From contig NYSW01000014.1 in NCBI GenBank assembly GCA_002683195.1, positions 1-17,040 on the forward strand: 17,040 nucleotides of DNA, written 5' to 3'. Both the position numbers and the translations under genes were made by a program. The notes under the pieces were generated by a model that was not told the origin of the DNA, ran no database searches, and saw only the letters and a program-made list of their open reading frames with translations. Source of the stretch: Phycisphaerae bacterium (GTDB lineage: Bacteria > Planctomycetota > Phycisphaerae > Phycisphaerales > SM1A02). Of this stretch, positions 1 to 8,546 are shown piece by piece (the stretch's first letter is position 1; each line of letters begins with the position of its first letter).

Positions 1-466
1 CGAGAATGATCAATTCCGGCTCGTGGATGATCGCGGCGAGGAACTGCACTTTTTGCTGCATTCCCTTGCTGAGTTCCTCGCATCGTTTCCGAGCGACGCC
101 GGGCAGTTCGATCCGTTCCAGCGCATCCGCGATGATCTTCGGAAGGCGGGCGGACTCGACCCCCTTCAATCGGCCGATGTACCGAAGGTAGTCGCCGACC
201 CGCATCTTGCGGTAGACGCCTCGTTCTTCGGGCAGGTATCCGATCCGGTCCTTGTGATCGAGGGCGTCGCCGTCGAGGACCCGAAGCCTGCCGGCGTCCG
301 GCCGGATGATCGACATGATCATCCGGATCGTCGTGCTCTTCCCGGCTCCGTTGGGACCGAGAAAGCCGCACAACGATCCCGAGGGCACCTGCAGATCGAG
401 GTCGCGAACCGCTTCGGTGCGACCGAAGCGTTTCGCGACACCCGAAAGATCGATGCAGCTGGTCAC
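1..466 (-). CDS. ABC transporter ATP-binding protein, NatA/ABC-2 type (3' end cut by window edge)
   Basis: Only the first 155 residues are in the window; the gene runs leftward past position 1. The reading shows a Walker A motif GPNGAGKS at about residues 37-44, then the stretch GYLPEERGVYRKMRV that is typical of NatA-like exporter ATPases, and the ABC signature ELSKGMQQK. The reading is cut inside Walker B (ELIIL). Family knowledge: these ATPases sit in the cytoplasm and drive an ABC-2 type membrane permease, often exporting ions, drugs or envelope compounds. The GTG start at 466-464 overlaps the stop of the upstream gene (GTGA), so the two are probably translationally coupled. The permease is expected just beyond the left edge. 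The substrate cannot be told from the sequence. Confidence 0.9.
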   Translation of the reverse strand, partial: MTSCIDLSGVAKRFGRTEAVRDLDLQVPSGSLCGFLGPNGAGKSTTIRMIMSIIRPDAGRLRVLDGDALDHKDRIGYLPEERGVYRKMRVGDYLRYIGRLKGVESARLPKIIADALERIELPGVARKRCEELSKGMQQKVQFLAAIIHEPELIIL

Positions 467-1338
467 TTGCCTTCGCTCGCCGAAGGCAATGCTTCCTTGG
501 TGTCGGAAGCCTTGGCGGCGTTCTCGGCCTCCGTCTTCTTTTCGGCCTGCCGCGCCTTCTCGAGCGCTGCAATGGCGGGCGGAAGCTCGAAGATCGCCGG
601 AGCGATCTCGCCGGGGGTCACCTTGTCGATGGTGAGCACCTGTTCGATGTTCATCACCTGAATGATGGTCTTGCCCGGAGTTTGAACGTTTCCAGCCTTG
701 ATCCAGGTATCGAAGATCGTGGTGGCCGGGATTTCACCCATGGGGGTGGGCATCTTGGTGCGAGTGGCGATCGGCCGGCCGGTGGTCTCCTCCAGCAGGC
801 GAGTGGTCAGGACGTCACCCTTGCGAAGTTCGAGAACCACGCATGCGACATCATTGAACGTCTCGCGCCCGGTGACCTTGGCGGAGTCGTAGTAGGTGAG
901 AATGTCGATTTCCGACGTTCGGGTCGCTTCGCGACGGATTTCGTCGAGCATCGGGCCCTCCATCAGGGACGGGCCACGGTTCGGGTCGATGGACCAGCCG
1001 ACCTTGCCGTCGAATCCGGTGAGGGTCTTGCCGATGCCGGGCATGTCCATTTCAACCTTCATCAGGTTCGGCGGTGCCGTCCAGGTGGTCATCTTCCCAC
1101 TGATGTTCATCGCGGGGATCGCGATCTGGCCGATGGCGGTGAAAGGAGGGATGTCCTTGAATGCCTTCTTGCCGCCGTAGAAGTCGATCATTCGATCGAC
1201 GATGACCTTCGGTTCCGGAAGGGGAGCGGTTGCCTTCTCCGAAGTTCCGTCGTTGACGCCGTCCTGGGCCAGGGCGGTCGAAGAGACGCCGCCGAGGATG
1301 AGTCCGGTGAGGATCGTGATGGTCAGTCGATGACGCAT
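463..1338 (-). CDS. Secreted LolA-like / outer-membrane lipoprotein-sorting-like protein
   Basis: A 291-residue protein with a clear Sec signal peptide (positively charged RHR, hydrophobic stretch, cleavage near A-L-A-Q at about residue 25). The mature part opens with VDRMIDFYGGKKAFKDI and continues with strand-rich text such as MPGIGKTLTGFDGKVGWSIDPNRGPSLMEG. That pattern (loss of a small ligand-like test domain, GFDG-x-x-GW) occurs in periplasmic LolA/LppX-fold proteins and in C-terminal domains of some secreted peptidases. The fold assignment is inference. The C-terminus is a charged, Ala/Glu/Lys-rich tail from about residue 260. I chose ATG 1338 because it has an AAGG ribosome-binding site 9 bases upstream and starts right at the signal peptide. 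An in-frame ATG at 1374 overlaps the preceding stop (ATGA) and is possible. It sits between an S41 protease homologue and an ABC ATPase, suggesting an envelope role. Confidence 0.72.
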   Translation of the reverse strand: MRHRLTITILTGLILGGVSSTALAQDGVNDGTSEKATAPLPEPKVIVDRMIDFYGGKKAFKDIPPFTAIGQIAIPAMNISGKMTTWTAPPNLMKVEMDMPGIGKTLTGFDGKVGWSIDPNRGPSLMEGPMLDEIRREATRTSEIDILTYYDSAKVTGRETFNDVACVVLELRKGDVLTTRLLEETTGRPIATRTKMPTPMGEIPATTIFDTWIKAGNVQTPGKTIIQVMNIEQVLTIDKVTPGEIAPAIFELPPAIAALEKARQAEKKTEAENAAKASDTKEALPSASEGK

Positions 1339-1370
1339 GGGCAGGGGCCTTTCAAGACAAAAGAAGTGAT

Positions 1371-2789
1371 TCATTCGGGTGACTCGAGGATCGACCGGAC
1401 CGCTTCGGCGAGATCCGGGTCGCCTTCGGCCAGCAATCGGCGTCGATCGATGGCCACGACTCGATCGGGTTGGACGCCGATCCCTTCGATGCTGTGTCCC
1501 GCGGGGCCGATGAAGTCGGCCACCGCGAACATGAACGTGTCCCCGTTGGGGAGCAGGGTCAGGTGGGCGGGGAGGGCGGCGCCGGCGGACGGGCGGCCGA
1601 CCACGGTGGCCCGGTTCAGTTGTTGGAGTCCGGCGGCGAAGACTTCCGAGGTGCTGGCGCTCATGCGATCGGTCACGATCACGACCGGGCCGGCAAAGGG
1701 ATCGACCAGTCGGCCGTCGGAGGTCGCACGCTGGGGATTCACCTTGAATTCCATCGAGACGTCGCGTTGCTCGAGTCGTCCGAGACTCTCGGGCTCGGCG
1801 AGGAAATGGCCCGCCACTCCCATGGCGAGGCCTCCCAGTCCGCCCGGATTTCCACGGAGGTCGATCACGAAACCATCGGCATCTCGATGGGCGTCGACCG
1901 TTTCCGCGATCGGAACGAGGATTGGAAACATCCAGATGTTGAAGGAGAGCTGGACGATCTCGGGCCAGCCGTCCGGCCCGGGTCGGACGCCCCAATTCTC
2001 CAATTCTTCCGGAGTCAGAACCCGGCTTTCGGTCAGGGTGTTCGTCTCCGGAAGCAGGCCGAATCGGACCGGGATGCCCTCGGGTTTCACGAAGGTGATC
2101 TGCTTGCGGACGAGGGTGTCGTCTCCGTCTCGGAACTCGAAGTCGACGGTTTCGCCGATCGGAGCCGTCAGGCGGGCGTTGAGTCGGGCGAGCGATTCGT
2201 AATCCGCCATCGGAGACTTGGATTCCAGAGAGAACCGGCGCAGCGCGGCGAGTCGGTCGCCAATCGGATCTTCATTGATCTTGTCGAGAATCCAACCCGA
2301 CCGAATCCCGGCCTCGCCCGCCGGCGATCCCGGTCGGACCGCGGTCACGATGGCTTCTTCGCCGAGCCAGCCGAAGTGGAGGCCCGCGGTCCCCGATCCC
2401 CCGGATGATGAATCCTTCGAGTCGTCCGTCGATCCGCTCGTCTCGCCCGGCATGATCATGAAGTGGGTCTGACCGAGTTCCGCCAGCATTTCCCGAAGCA
2501 CCACGCGGACATCTTCATCGTTCCTGGTGTCCTCGATCCTTGGTCGGTATTCAAGCCGCATCGCGTCCCAGTCGACCCCGTTGTGATCAGGGTCGAAGTG
2601 CATCGTGTCCACGGTCGACCACACCTCGTCAAACGTGGCATAGGCAGTCGAGGTCGGCGCCCCGGGGCGGTCTCCGGTCACCTCGGAGGATGGATCGGAT
2701 TCGAGGGTGGGGCTGGTGCAGCCGCTTGCCAGCAGGCTCGCGAGCAGGATGCCGCCAGCCCTCATGGATCTGAGAATGGAACGCTTCAT
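1371..2789 (-). CDS. S41-family (C-terminal processing-like) peptidase, predicted lipoprotein
   Basis: A 472-residue protein. The N-terminus has a lipoprotein signal with lipobox LLASGC (Cys at about residue 24), so it should be anchored in the envelope. A helical N-terminal part includes AELGQTHFMIMP. A PDZ-like segment follows at about residues 135-180 (GLHFGW to SGWILDKINEDPI), then the S41 core: GFVIDLRGNPGG, and DRMSASTSEVFAA with the predicted nucleophile Ser379. The classical partner Lys, 25 residues on in E. coli Prc (GEPTFGKG), is Ala404 here (GRPSAGAA). The end IEGIGVQPDRVV matches the family. So it is either an S41B/IRBP-like enzyme using other residues or a weakened enzyme. The start at ATG 2789 has a GGGGG purine run about 10 bases upstream. 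It is the first gene of the minus-strand set and is read divergently from metH. Confidence 0.88.
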   Translation of the reverse strand: MKRSILRSMRAGGILLASLLASGCTSPTLESDPSSEVTGDRPGAPTSTAYATFDEVWSTVDTMHFDPDHNGVDWDAMRLEYRPRIEDTRNDEDVRVVLREMLAELGQTHFMIMPGETSGSTDDSKDSSSGGSGTAGLHFGWLGEEAIVTAVRPGSPAGEAGIRSGWILDKINEDPIGDRLAALRRFSLESKSPMADYESLARLNARLTAPIGETVDFEFRDGDDTLVRKQITFVKPEGIPVRFGLLPETNTLTESRVLTPEELENWGVRPGPDGWPEIVQLSFNIWMFPILVPIAETVDAHRDADGFVIDLRGNPGGLGGLAMGVAGHFLAEPESLGRLEQRDVSMEFKVNPQRATSDGRLVDPFAGPVVIVTDRMSASTSEVFAAGLQQLNRATVVGRPSAGAALPAHLTLLPNGDTFMFAVADFIGPAGHSIEGIGVQPDRVVAIDRRRLLAEGDPDLAEAVRSILESPE

Positions 2790-2948
2790 TGGTGAGATTC
2801 CCCCGGAAGGCTCAAGTGATTCCTGGATCTACAAGGATCGGCCTTGTCGCGTTCCAGAGACGAGGCCGCGATTCTACTTCGGATCCTCGGAGCTCTTTTT
2901 TCACCCGTGCTCATTGGGCTGGATGAGTGGTTGGTCATCGGTGGTGAT

Positions 2949-2978
2949 TGGCGTTTCGCCGCTTCGCCCGGTAATCTT
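2949..2978 (+). promoter_or_regulatory. Candidate sigma-70-like promoter for metH
   Basis: TTGGCG (2949-2954) and TAATCT (2973-2978) are separated by 18 bases. The fit to TTGACA/TATAAT is moderate. Transcription would begin near 2985, just before the 20-bp palindrome. Within the 316-base divergent region 2790-3105 I see this, the palindrome, and no small gene. Confidence 0.3.
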
Positions 2979-2993
2979 CTCAGTATCTTCATC

Positions 2994-3013
2994 CGTTCAT
3001 CCGGATAAACGGT
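2994..3013. promoter_or_regulatory. 20-bp near-perfect palindrome, candidate operator of metH
   Basis: CCGTTCATCCGGATAAACGG equals its reverse complement except for one symmetric pair (C2999/A3008). It lies 92 bases upstream of the metH start. Its size, symmetry and position downstream of a possible promoter fit binding of a dimeric repressor. A methionine-cycle regulator such as an ArsR-type SahR is one possible owner, but I cannot confirm the motif. The same arms could also form an RNA hairpin in the leader. Confidence 0.6.
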
Positions 3014-3105
3014 TTAAGGGCGTTTTGAGATCAGACCAGCTCTTCTTTCCCGCGATTCGGGGGAGCTCTTCCGAATTGGACGCCCAGCCGCAAAGGATTC
3101 CGATC

Positions 3106-6100
3106 ATGGCACCGAGTGCGTTTCTGGCCGAATTGGACCGCCGAGTTCTCGTGATTGATGGTGCGATGGGAACCAGCCTCCAATCGTGCTCGGATTGCCG
3201 GCACGAGGACTGGTTGGGCCGCGAGAACCACTCGGAGATCCTGACCCGCAGTCGCCCGGACATGATTCAGCGGATCCACGAGACGTTTCTCGAAGCTGGT
3301 GCCGACTGCATCGAGACCAACCCCTTCGGGGCCAATCTTCTGGTCGGGGCGGAATTCGACGATGAGGTGGTGGCCCTCACCCGGCGACTGAACCGGGAAG
3401 GGGCTGCGCTGGCGCGAGCGGCCTGCGCGAAATACGAAACGCCGGAAAAGCCGCGATTCGTCCTGGGATCGATGGGTCCCGGCACCAAGCTGGTGAGCCT
3501 TGGCCACACCGACTGGGACCTCATGCTGGCCAGTTACACCGAGCAGGCCCGCGGCCTGCTTGACGGCCGGGTCGATGCCTTCATGATCGAGACCTGCCAG
3601 GACCTGCTTCAGGTTCGATGCGCCGTGAACGCCTGCCTGGCCGCCCTCGCCGAAGCCGGGAGGACGGTGGACGAGGTTCCGATCATGGTCTCGATCACGA
3701 TCGAAACCACCGGGACGATGCTCCTCGGCACCGACATCGCCGCCGCGGTCGACGCGCTACGAATGCTTCCCATCGCCAGCCTGGGGTTGAATTGCGCCAC
3801 CGGACCGGTGGAGATGACCCCGCATGTCGCCTACCTGTGCCGGCACTGGGATCGGCATGTCTCGGTGGTGCCGAACGCGGGGCTCCCGGTTCTGGTCGAC
3901 GGACAGGCCTCCTATCCGCTCGGTCCGCGTCCCTTCGCGGATTCGATGAGGCGTTTCATCGAGGAGCACGGGGTGAGCCTGGTCGGCGGCTGCTGTGGCA
4001 CGACCCCCGAGCACATCAAGCGACTCGCGGAGCTGGTGGGAGGCCGGGCCCGGCCGATGCGGGAGATCTCGCCGTTGCCCGCCGGTTGCTCGAGTCTTTA
4101 CGGGTTCACGGACTTCCGGCAGGACAATTCGTTTCTGATCGTGGCGGAACGGACCAACGCGAACGGGAGCCGCAAGTTCAAGCGGCTGCTTGATTCGGAG
4201 GATTGGGACGGCCTGTTGTCGATGGGCCGGGAGGAACTTCGAGGCGGCTCCCATCTGGTCGATCTCTGCGTCGATTTCGTGGGACGAGACGGGGCGCGGG
4301 ACATGAGTGAGGTGGCGAGACGATTCGCGACCGGTCTCAACGCCCCGATCATGATCGACTCCACCGAGGCGGCCACGATCGAAGCGGGCCTGAAGCGCCT
4401 GGGCGGAAAGTGCGTGGTGAACTCGATCAATCTCGAGGACGGGGAACGCCGGCTCGACGAAATCTGTCCGTTGCTCAAGGCCCACGGAGCGGCCTGTGTC
4501 GCACTCACGATCGATGAAGATCCCCAGGCCGGCATGGCGAAGACCGCGGGTAGGAAACTGGAGATCGCGAGCCGAATTCACGAGCTCTTCACCCGGAAGT
4601 GGGGGCTCGACGAACGAGATCTGCTCTTCGACCCTCTGACCTTCACCATCGCGACCGGGACCGAAGCCGATCGTCGACTCGGGCTGGAGACGTTGGAAGG
4701 GATCAAGTTGATCGCCGAGCGTTTTCCGGCCTGCGGCATCCTGCTGGGACTCTCCAACATCTCCTTCGGCCTCAAGCCGGCCGCGCGTGCGGTGCTCAAT
4801 TCGGTCTTCCTCGAGCACGCGCGGGAGCGCGGCCTCACCGCCGCCATCGTGCATGCGTCCAAGATCCTGCCGCGGACCCGGATCGACGAGGAGAAGTGGC
4901 TCGCCGCCGAATGGTTGATCTTCGATCGTCGGGGAACGAGCCGGCCCGAAGGCATGGCATCGGACTTCGATCCGCTCCTTCACTTCATCGGGCTTTTCCC
5001 CGACGGCGAAGTGATCGATGCCGGACCGGCCCTGGCCGAACTCCCACTGGAGGAACGGCTTCGTCGTCACATCATCGACGGTGAGGATGCCGGGCTGGTG
5101 GAGACGTTGGACGGAGCGCTTGAAGACCTTCCCCCGCTGGTCATCGTGAACGATCACCTCCTCGCCGGGATGAAGACCGTGGGCGAGTACTTCGCGGACG
5201 GCCGGATGCAACTGCCTTTCGTGCTCCAATCCGCGGAGGTCATGAAGAAGGCGGTGGCCCATCTCGAGCCGCACATGGAAAAGGTCGAAGGGGACAATTC
5301 CCGCGGGTCGATCCTGTTGGCGACCGTCGCGGGCGATGTGCACGACATCGGCAAGAATCTGGTGGACATCATCCTGACCAACAACGGCTATACGGTTCAC
5401 AACATCGGGATCAAGCAGTCGGCGCAGCAGATCGTCGACGCGTGGAGGGAGACCGGCGCTTCGGCGATCGGCATGAGCGGACTGCTGGTCAAGTCGGTGA
5501 CGGTCATGGAGGAGAACCTCAGGATCCTCAACGACCTCGACATCTCGGTTCCGGTGATCCTGGGAGGAGCGGCCCTGACTCGCTTCCATGCGGAGAAGCG
5601 GCTGCGGGGGATCTACGAGGGGCGTCTCTTCTACGGCAAGGATGCGTTTGAGGGACTGAGGATCTGCGACCACCTCGCGTCCGGAACGTTGGGTGACATC
5701 GACGTCGAGATCGAAGCGCGGCTCGACAAGCGGGCGGCGGCGGAGGCGACGGTGGAAGCCGGCCGGTCCGCGGCTCGCACGCGAGGCGACGGGGCGACCG
5801 CGGTGGCCGCGGAGCCCGTACCGCTGCAGGAGGTGAAGGAGATTCCCGTCGCACCGTTCCTGGGCTCGAGGCTGGTCGAATCGGTGCCCCTGGACGAGGT
5901 CTTCGCCTTCGTGAACCGGACAGCCCTCTTTCGAGGCCAATGGGGACTCAAGAAGGGGTCGAGGTCACCGGAGGACTACGCCGCTCATCTGAAGGAGCAC
6001 GCGGAGCCGGTCTTTGAACGCCTGAAGGAGGAATGTCGGGCTGGAACGGTCCTGACCCCCAAGGTGGTCTACGGCTGGTGGCCGGCGAACGCAGACGGTG

Positions 6101-6636
6101 ACGACCTCGTGGTGTTCGATCCGAAGGACCAGGAACGTGAGATCGAGAGGTTCTCGTTCCCCCGGCAGGCGGCGCGGCAGCGTCGGTGCATCTCCGACTA
6201 TTTCCGCCCCGTCGATTCCGGCGAACGGGACCTGATCGGATTCCACTGCGTCACGGTGGGTGATCAGGTCTCTCAACGCGCGAGATCGCTCTTTGAAGAC
6301 GATCGGTACGCGGACTATCTCTACCTTCACGGATTCGGGGTGGAGTGCGCCGAAGCGCTGGCGGAACTCTGGCACAAGAGGATGCGGGCGGAGATCGGGA
6401 TCGGCCATCAGGACGATCCGATGGTGGCTCGGCTCTTCAGTCAGAACTATCAGGGGAGTCGATACTCGTTCGGGTATCCCGCCTGCCCGGAGATGTCGGA
6501 TCAGGAGAAGCTCTTCCGCCTGCTCGATCCGGAACGGATCGGTTGCCGCCTCACGGAGAACTGGCAGATCGATCCGGAACAGTCGACCAGCGCCTTGGTG
6601 GTCCATCATCCGGCAGCCTCCTACTTCGCGGTCTGA
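3106..6636 (+). CDS. metH: Cobalamin-dependent methionine synthase (5-methyltetrahydrofolate-homocysteine methyltransferase)
   Basis: A full-length 1176-residue protein (E. coli MetH is about 1227). It transfers a methyl group from methyltetrahydrofolate to homocysteine through B12, in the cytoplasm. Domains in order: homocysteine domain with zinc ligands Cys230 (LNCATGP), Cys296 and Cys297 (GGCCGTTP); pterin-binding domain from about residue 340 (VAERTNANGS, later MIDSTE); B12 cap domain from about 640; B12-binding domain with GDVHDIGKN (axial His746), SGLLVKS and GGAALTR; an Ala/Glu-rich linker near residues 880-910; and the AdoMet reactivation domain with RYSFGYPACPE (Arg1119 onward). All key motifs are present. 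The start at ATG 3106 follows AAAGGA at a spacing of 8. The frame is open further upstream, but those residues are not MetH-like. The palindrome at 2994-3013 may control it. No cobalamin or SAM riboswitch was recognised upstream. Confidence 0.97.
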   Translation: MAPSAFLAELDRRVLVIDGAMGTSLQSCSDCRHEDWLGRENHSEILTRSRPDMIQRIHETFLEAGADCIETNPFGANLLVGAEFDDEVVALTRRLNREGAALARAACAKYETPEKPRFVLGSMGPGTKLVSLGHTDWDLMLASYTEQARGLLDGRVDAFMIETCQDLLQVRCAVNACLAALAEAGRTVDEVPIMVSITIETTGTMLLGTDIAAAVDALRMLPIASLGLNCATGPVEMTPHVAYLCRHWDRHVSVVPNAGLPVLVDGQASYPLGPRPFADSMRRFIEEHGVSLVGGCCGTTPEHIKRLAELVGGRARPMREISPLPAGCSSLYGFTDFRQDNSFLIVAERTNANGSRKFKRLLDSEDWDGLLSMGREELRGGSHLVDLCVDFVGRDGARDMSEVARRFATGLNAPIMIDSTEAATIEAGLKRLGGKCVVNSINLEDGERRLDEICPLLKAHGAACVALTIDEDPQAGMAKTAGRKLEIASRIHELFTRKWGLDERDLLFDPLTFTIATGTEADRRLGLETLEGIKLIAERFPACGILLGLSNISFGLKPAARAVLNSVFLEHARERGLTAAIVHASKILPRTRIDEEKWLAAEWLIFDRRGTSRPEGMASDFDPLLHFIGLFPDGEVIDAGPALAELPLEERLRRHIIDGEDAGLVETLDGALEDLPPLVIVNDHLLAGMKTVGEYFADGRMQLPFVLQSAEVMKKAVAHLEPHMEKVEGDNSRGSILLATVAGDVHDIGKNLVDIILTNNGYTVHNIGIKQSAQQIVDAWRETGASAIGMSGLLVKSVTVMEENLRILNDLDISVPVILGGAALTRFHAEKRLRGIYEGRLFYGKDAFEGLRICDHLASGTLGDIDVEIEARLDKRAAAEATVEAGRSAARTRGDGATAVAAEPVPLQEVKEIPVAPFLGSRLVESVPLDEVFAFVNRTALFRGQWGLKKGSRSPEDYAAHLKEHAEPVFERLKEECRAGTVLTPKVVYGWWPANADGDDLVVFDPKDQEREIERFSFPRQAARQRRCISDYFRPVDSGERDLIGFHCVTVGDQVSQRARSLFEDDRYADYLYLHGFGVECAEALAELWHKRMRAEIGIGHQDDPMVARLFSQNYQGSRYSFGYPACPEMSDQEKLFRLLDPERIGCRLTENWQIDPEQSTSALVVHHPAASYFAV

Positions 6637-6718
6637 TTCGAGACGAAGTCCTGTCGAGGACCGAACATCCTTCTGGTGGAACTTCGGTCCGGGTATGATG
6701 CCGGAGGACGAAGACTGC

Positions 6719-8416
6719 ATGGAACTCAACCGAATCAGAGTGCTTCTGGTCGACGACCAGAGAACGGTGGCGTCGCAGATCCGGCGTTTGCTTTCCGCGC
6801 ACGAGGAAATCGATCTTGACTCGGTGGCGAACGCCGCCGTGGCGGTCGATGTCGCGCGGGCTCTGAGGCCGGACGTGATTCTGCAGGCGCTCGATCTTCG
6901 GGAAGAGGACGGCTTCGAACTTCTCGCGGCCTATCGCCGGACGTCGGTCATTTCCGAGGTCCCGGTCATCCTGCTGGCCGGCACCTTCGGGGCGGGCATG
7001 AGGACGCAAGCCTTTGAGCGGGGGGCGGATGATTTTCTCGAATCCGTGCCCGAAGAGGTTGAACTGGTCGCTCGGATCCGCATGCAGGCGGAGCGTCGCC
7101 GGGCCGCCGGCGAAACCCGACGGGTCCGGTCCAGCCTCGAGGATGCCAACCGTGACATCTCACGTCTCAAGGCTCGGTTGGAGGACGTCACTCAGGTGTC
7201 GGCGGAAACCATCGGGAGGGATCGAGCGTGGCTCGAATCGATCACCGAGCTCGACGCGGAATTGAATGCTTTTCAGAACTTCGATCTGCTGCTGGACCGG
7301 ATCCTCGTTCGGGCCCGTCGGGCGTGTGATGCCGAATCGGGGGTGATCTTCACCATCGATGGCGAGCGTCTGAAGTGCCGCCACATCCAGAACGATCAGC
7401 TTGAAGCCCGAGGGGATCGTCATTTTGCGCAGGCGATCGATCGGCCTCTGACCATGGACACGGTCGCCGGAACGGTGGCCCTTTCCGGCCAGCCCATTCG
7501 AGTGGAGGATGCGTACCGGATCCCCCCTCGTTTCGACTGCGTCTACGACCAGGGGCGGGACATCGCGACCGGCTATCGCACGCGGGCGTTGCTCAGCATT
7601 CCACTGCGGACGAGCGACTCGGAGATTCGTGGCGTCCTGCAGATCGCGAATCCCGGAGGAGAGTCGGAACCTCGTGGCTTCACGCCCGAGGATGAGAAGG
7701 TGGTGGAGCATTTCGCCACTCTGGCGGCGGTGGCGATCGAACGAACCGCGATGACCGAAGCCCTGGTGCTGCGGATGATCGCGATGGCGGAGGTCCGTGA
7801 TCCCACCGAGACCGGCGCCCATGTCCAGCGGGTCGCCGGGTACTCGATCATCCTCTATCAGGGCTGGGCCGATCAGCATGGCATCGAGGACGAGGAGCGT
7901 GAGCGAAACCTCGACCGGCTTCGCACGGCGGCCATGCTGCACGACGTGGGCAAGGTCGGAATTCCCGACGCGATTCTGAAGAAGCCCGGAAAGTTGGACG
8001 AGCAAGAGTACGCGTTGATGCAGCGGCACACCGTGATCGGTGCCAGGTTGTTCAAGGGCATGCGCACCGACTTCGACCAAGTGGCTCGGCAGGTGGCATT
8101 GCATCATCATGAACGCTGGGACGGCGCCGGGTATCCGGGGCCGATCGAGATCGAGGCGGAACTTGGAGAGCCGAAGGTTCCGGTGCATCGGGGGCTGGTG
8201 GGAGAGGACATTCCGCTTTTCGCCCGGATCGTGGGGATCGCGGACGTGTACGACGCTCTCTCCTCCCGACGGTCCTACAAGGAACCGTGGCCCGAGGAGC
8301 AGGTTCTGGACATCATTCGCGGTGAATCAGGGAAGCACTTCGACCCGGAACTCGTCCAGATCCTGTTGCAGAACATCGAGGAATTCCGCCGCGTCGGTCG
8401 CCGTTTCGGAGATTGA
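6719..8416 (+). CDS. HD-GYP c-di-GMP phosphodiesterase with degenerate receiver and GAF domains
   Basis: A 565-residue cytoplasmic protein. Residues 5-125 form a CheY-like receiver: VLLVDDQ keeps the acidic pair Asp12-Asp13, but the WspR-like ILQDL segment reads ILQALDL, putting Ala57 at the phospho-acceptor. The usual conserved Lys region reads DDFLESV. A short coiled coil (RSSLEDANRDISRLKARLEDV) follows, then a GAF domain at about 185-345 (FDLLLDRILVRAR to TLAAVAIERTA), then an HD-GYP domain with His408-Asp409 (HDVGK), HHHERWDGAGYP at 462-473, and IVGIADVYDALSSRRSYK. The HD-GYP residues look intact, so c-di-GMP hydrolysis is likely, controlled by the GAF ligand or by partners rather than by phosphorylation. 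ATG 6719 has GGAGGA 10 bases upstream; an ATG at 6695 is less likely. It lies 82 bases after metH. Confidence 0.93.
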   Translation: MELNRIRVLLVDDQRTVASQIRRLLSAHEEIDLDSVANAAVAVDVARALRPDVILQALDLREEDGFELLAAYRRTSVISEVPVILLAGTFGAGMRTQAFERGADDFLESVPEEVELVARIRMQAERRRAAGETRRVRSSLEDANRDISRLKARLEDVTQVSAETIGRDRAWLESITELDAELNAFQNFDLLLDRILVRARRACDAESGVIFTIDGERLKCRHIQNDQLEARGDRHFAQAIDRPLTMDTVAGTVALSGQPIRVEDAYRIPPRFDCVYDQGRDIATGYRTRALLSIPLRTSDSEIRGVLQIANPGGESEPRGFTPEDEKVVEHFATLAAVAIERTAMTEALVLRMIAMAEVRDPTETGAHVQRVAGYSIILYQGWADQHGIEDEERERNLDRLRTAAMLHDVGKVGIPDAILKKPGKLDEQEYALMQRHTVIGARLFKGMRTDFDQVARQVALHHHERWDGAGYPGPIEIEAELGEPKVPVHRGLVGEDIPLFARIVGIADVYDALSSRRSYKEPWPEEQVLDIIRGESGKHFDPELVQILLQNIEEFRRVGRRFGD

Positions 8417-8546
8417 TCGAAAATCTTCCGGGCTCCCGTCGTTTAAACCGCGATGGAGCGTCTGGACGTGTTTTTCGGCGTGAAACCCGCGAACTCGGTG
8501 GGGGTGTCTTCGTAGAAATGTCGGTCCAGAACAAAGGAGACTCGAC

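Noticed and set aside
682..2202. 506-codon open frame on the plus strand
   Set aside because: It is antisense to the LolA-like and S41 genes, spans both, and shows no family motif or RBS.
2707..3105. In-frame upstream extension of metH by 133 codons
   Set aside because: The extension overlaps the S41 gene and the operator region, is not MetH-like, and ATG 3106 has a good RBS.
2790..3105. Cobalamin or SAM riboswitch upstream of metH
   Set aside because: I found no B12-box-like or SAM-aptamer-like segment; the only clear structure is the palindrome.
3757..5940. 727-codon open frame on the minus strand inside metH
   Set aside because: It is antisense to a clear MetH and reads as low-complexity Arg/Asp/His-rich text with no domain; it is a product of GC-rich codon bias.
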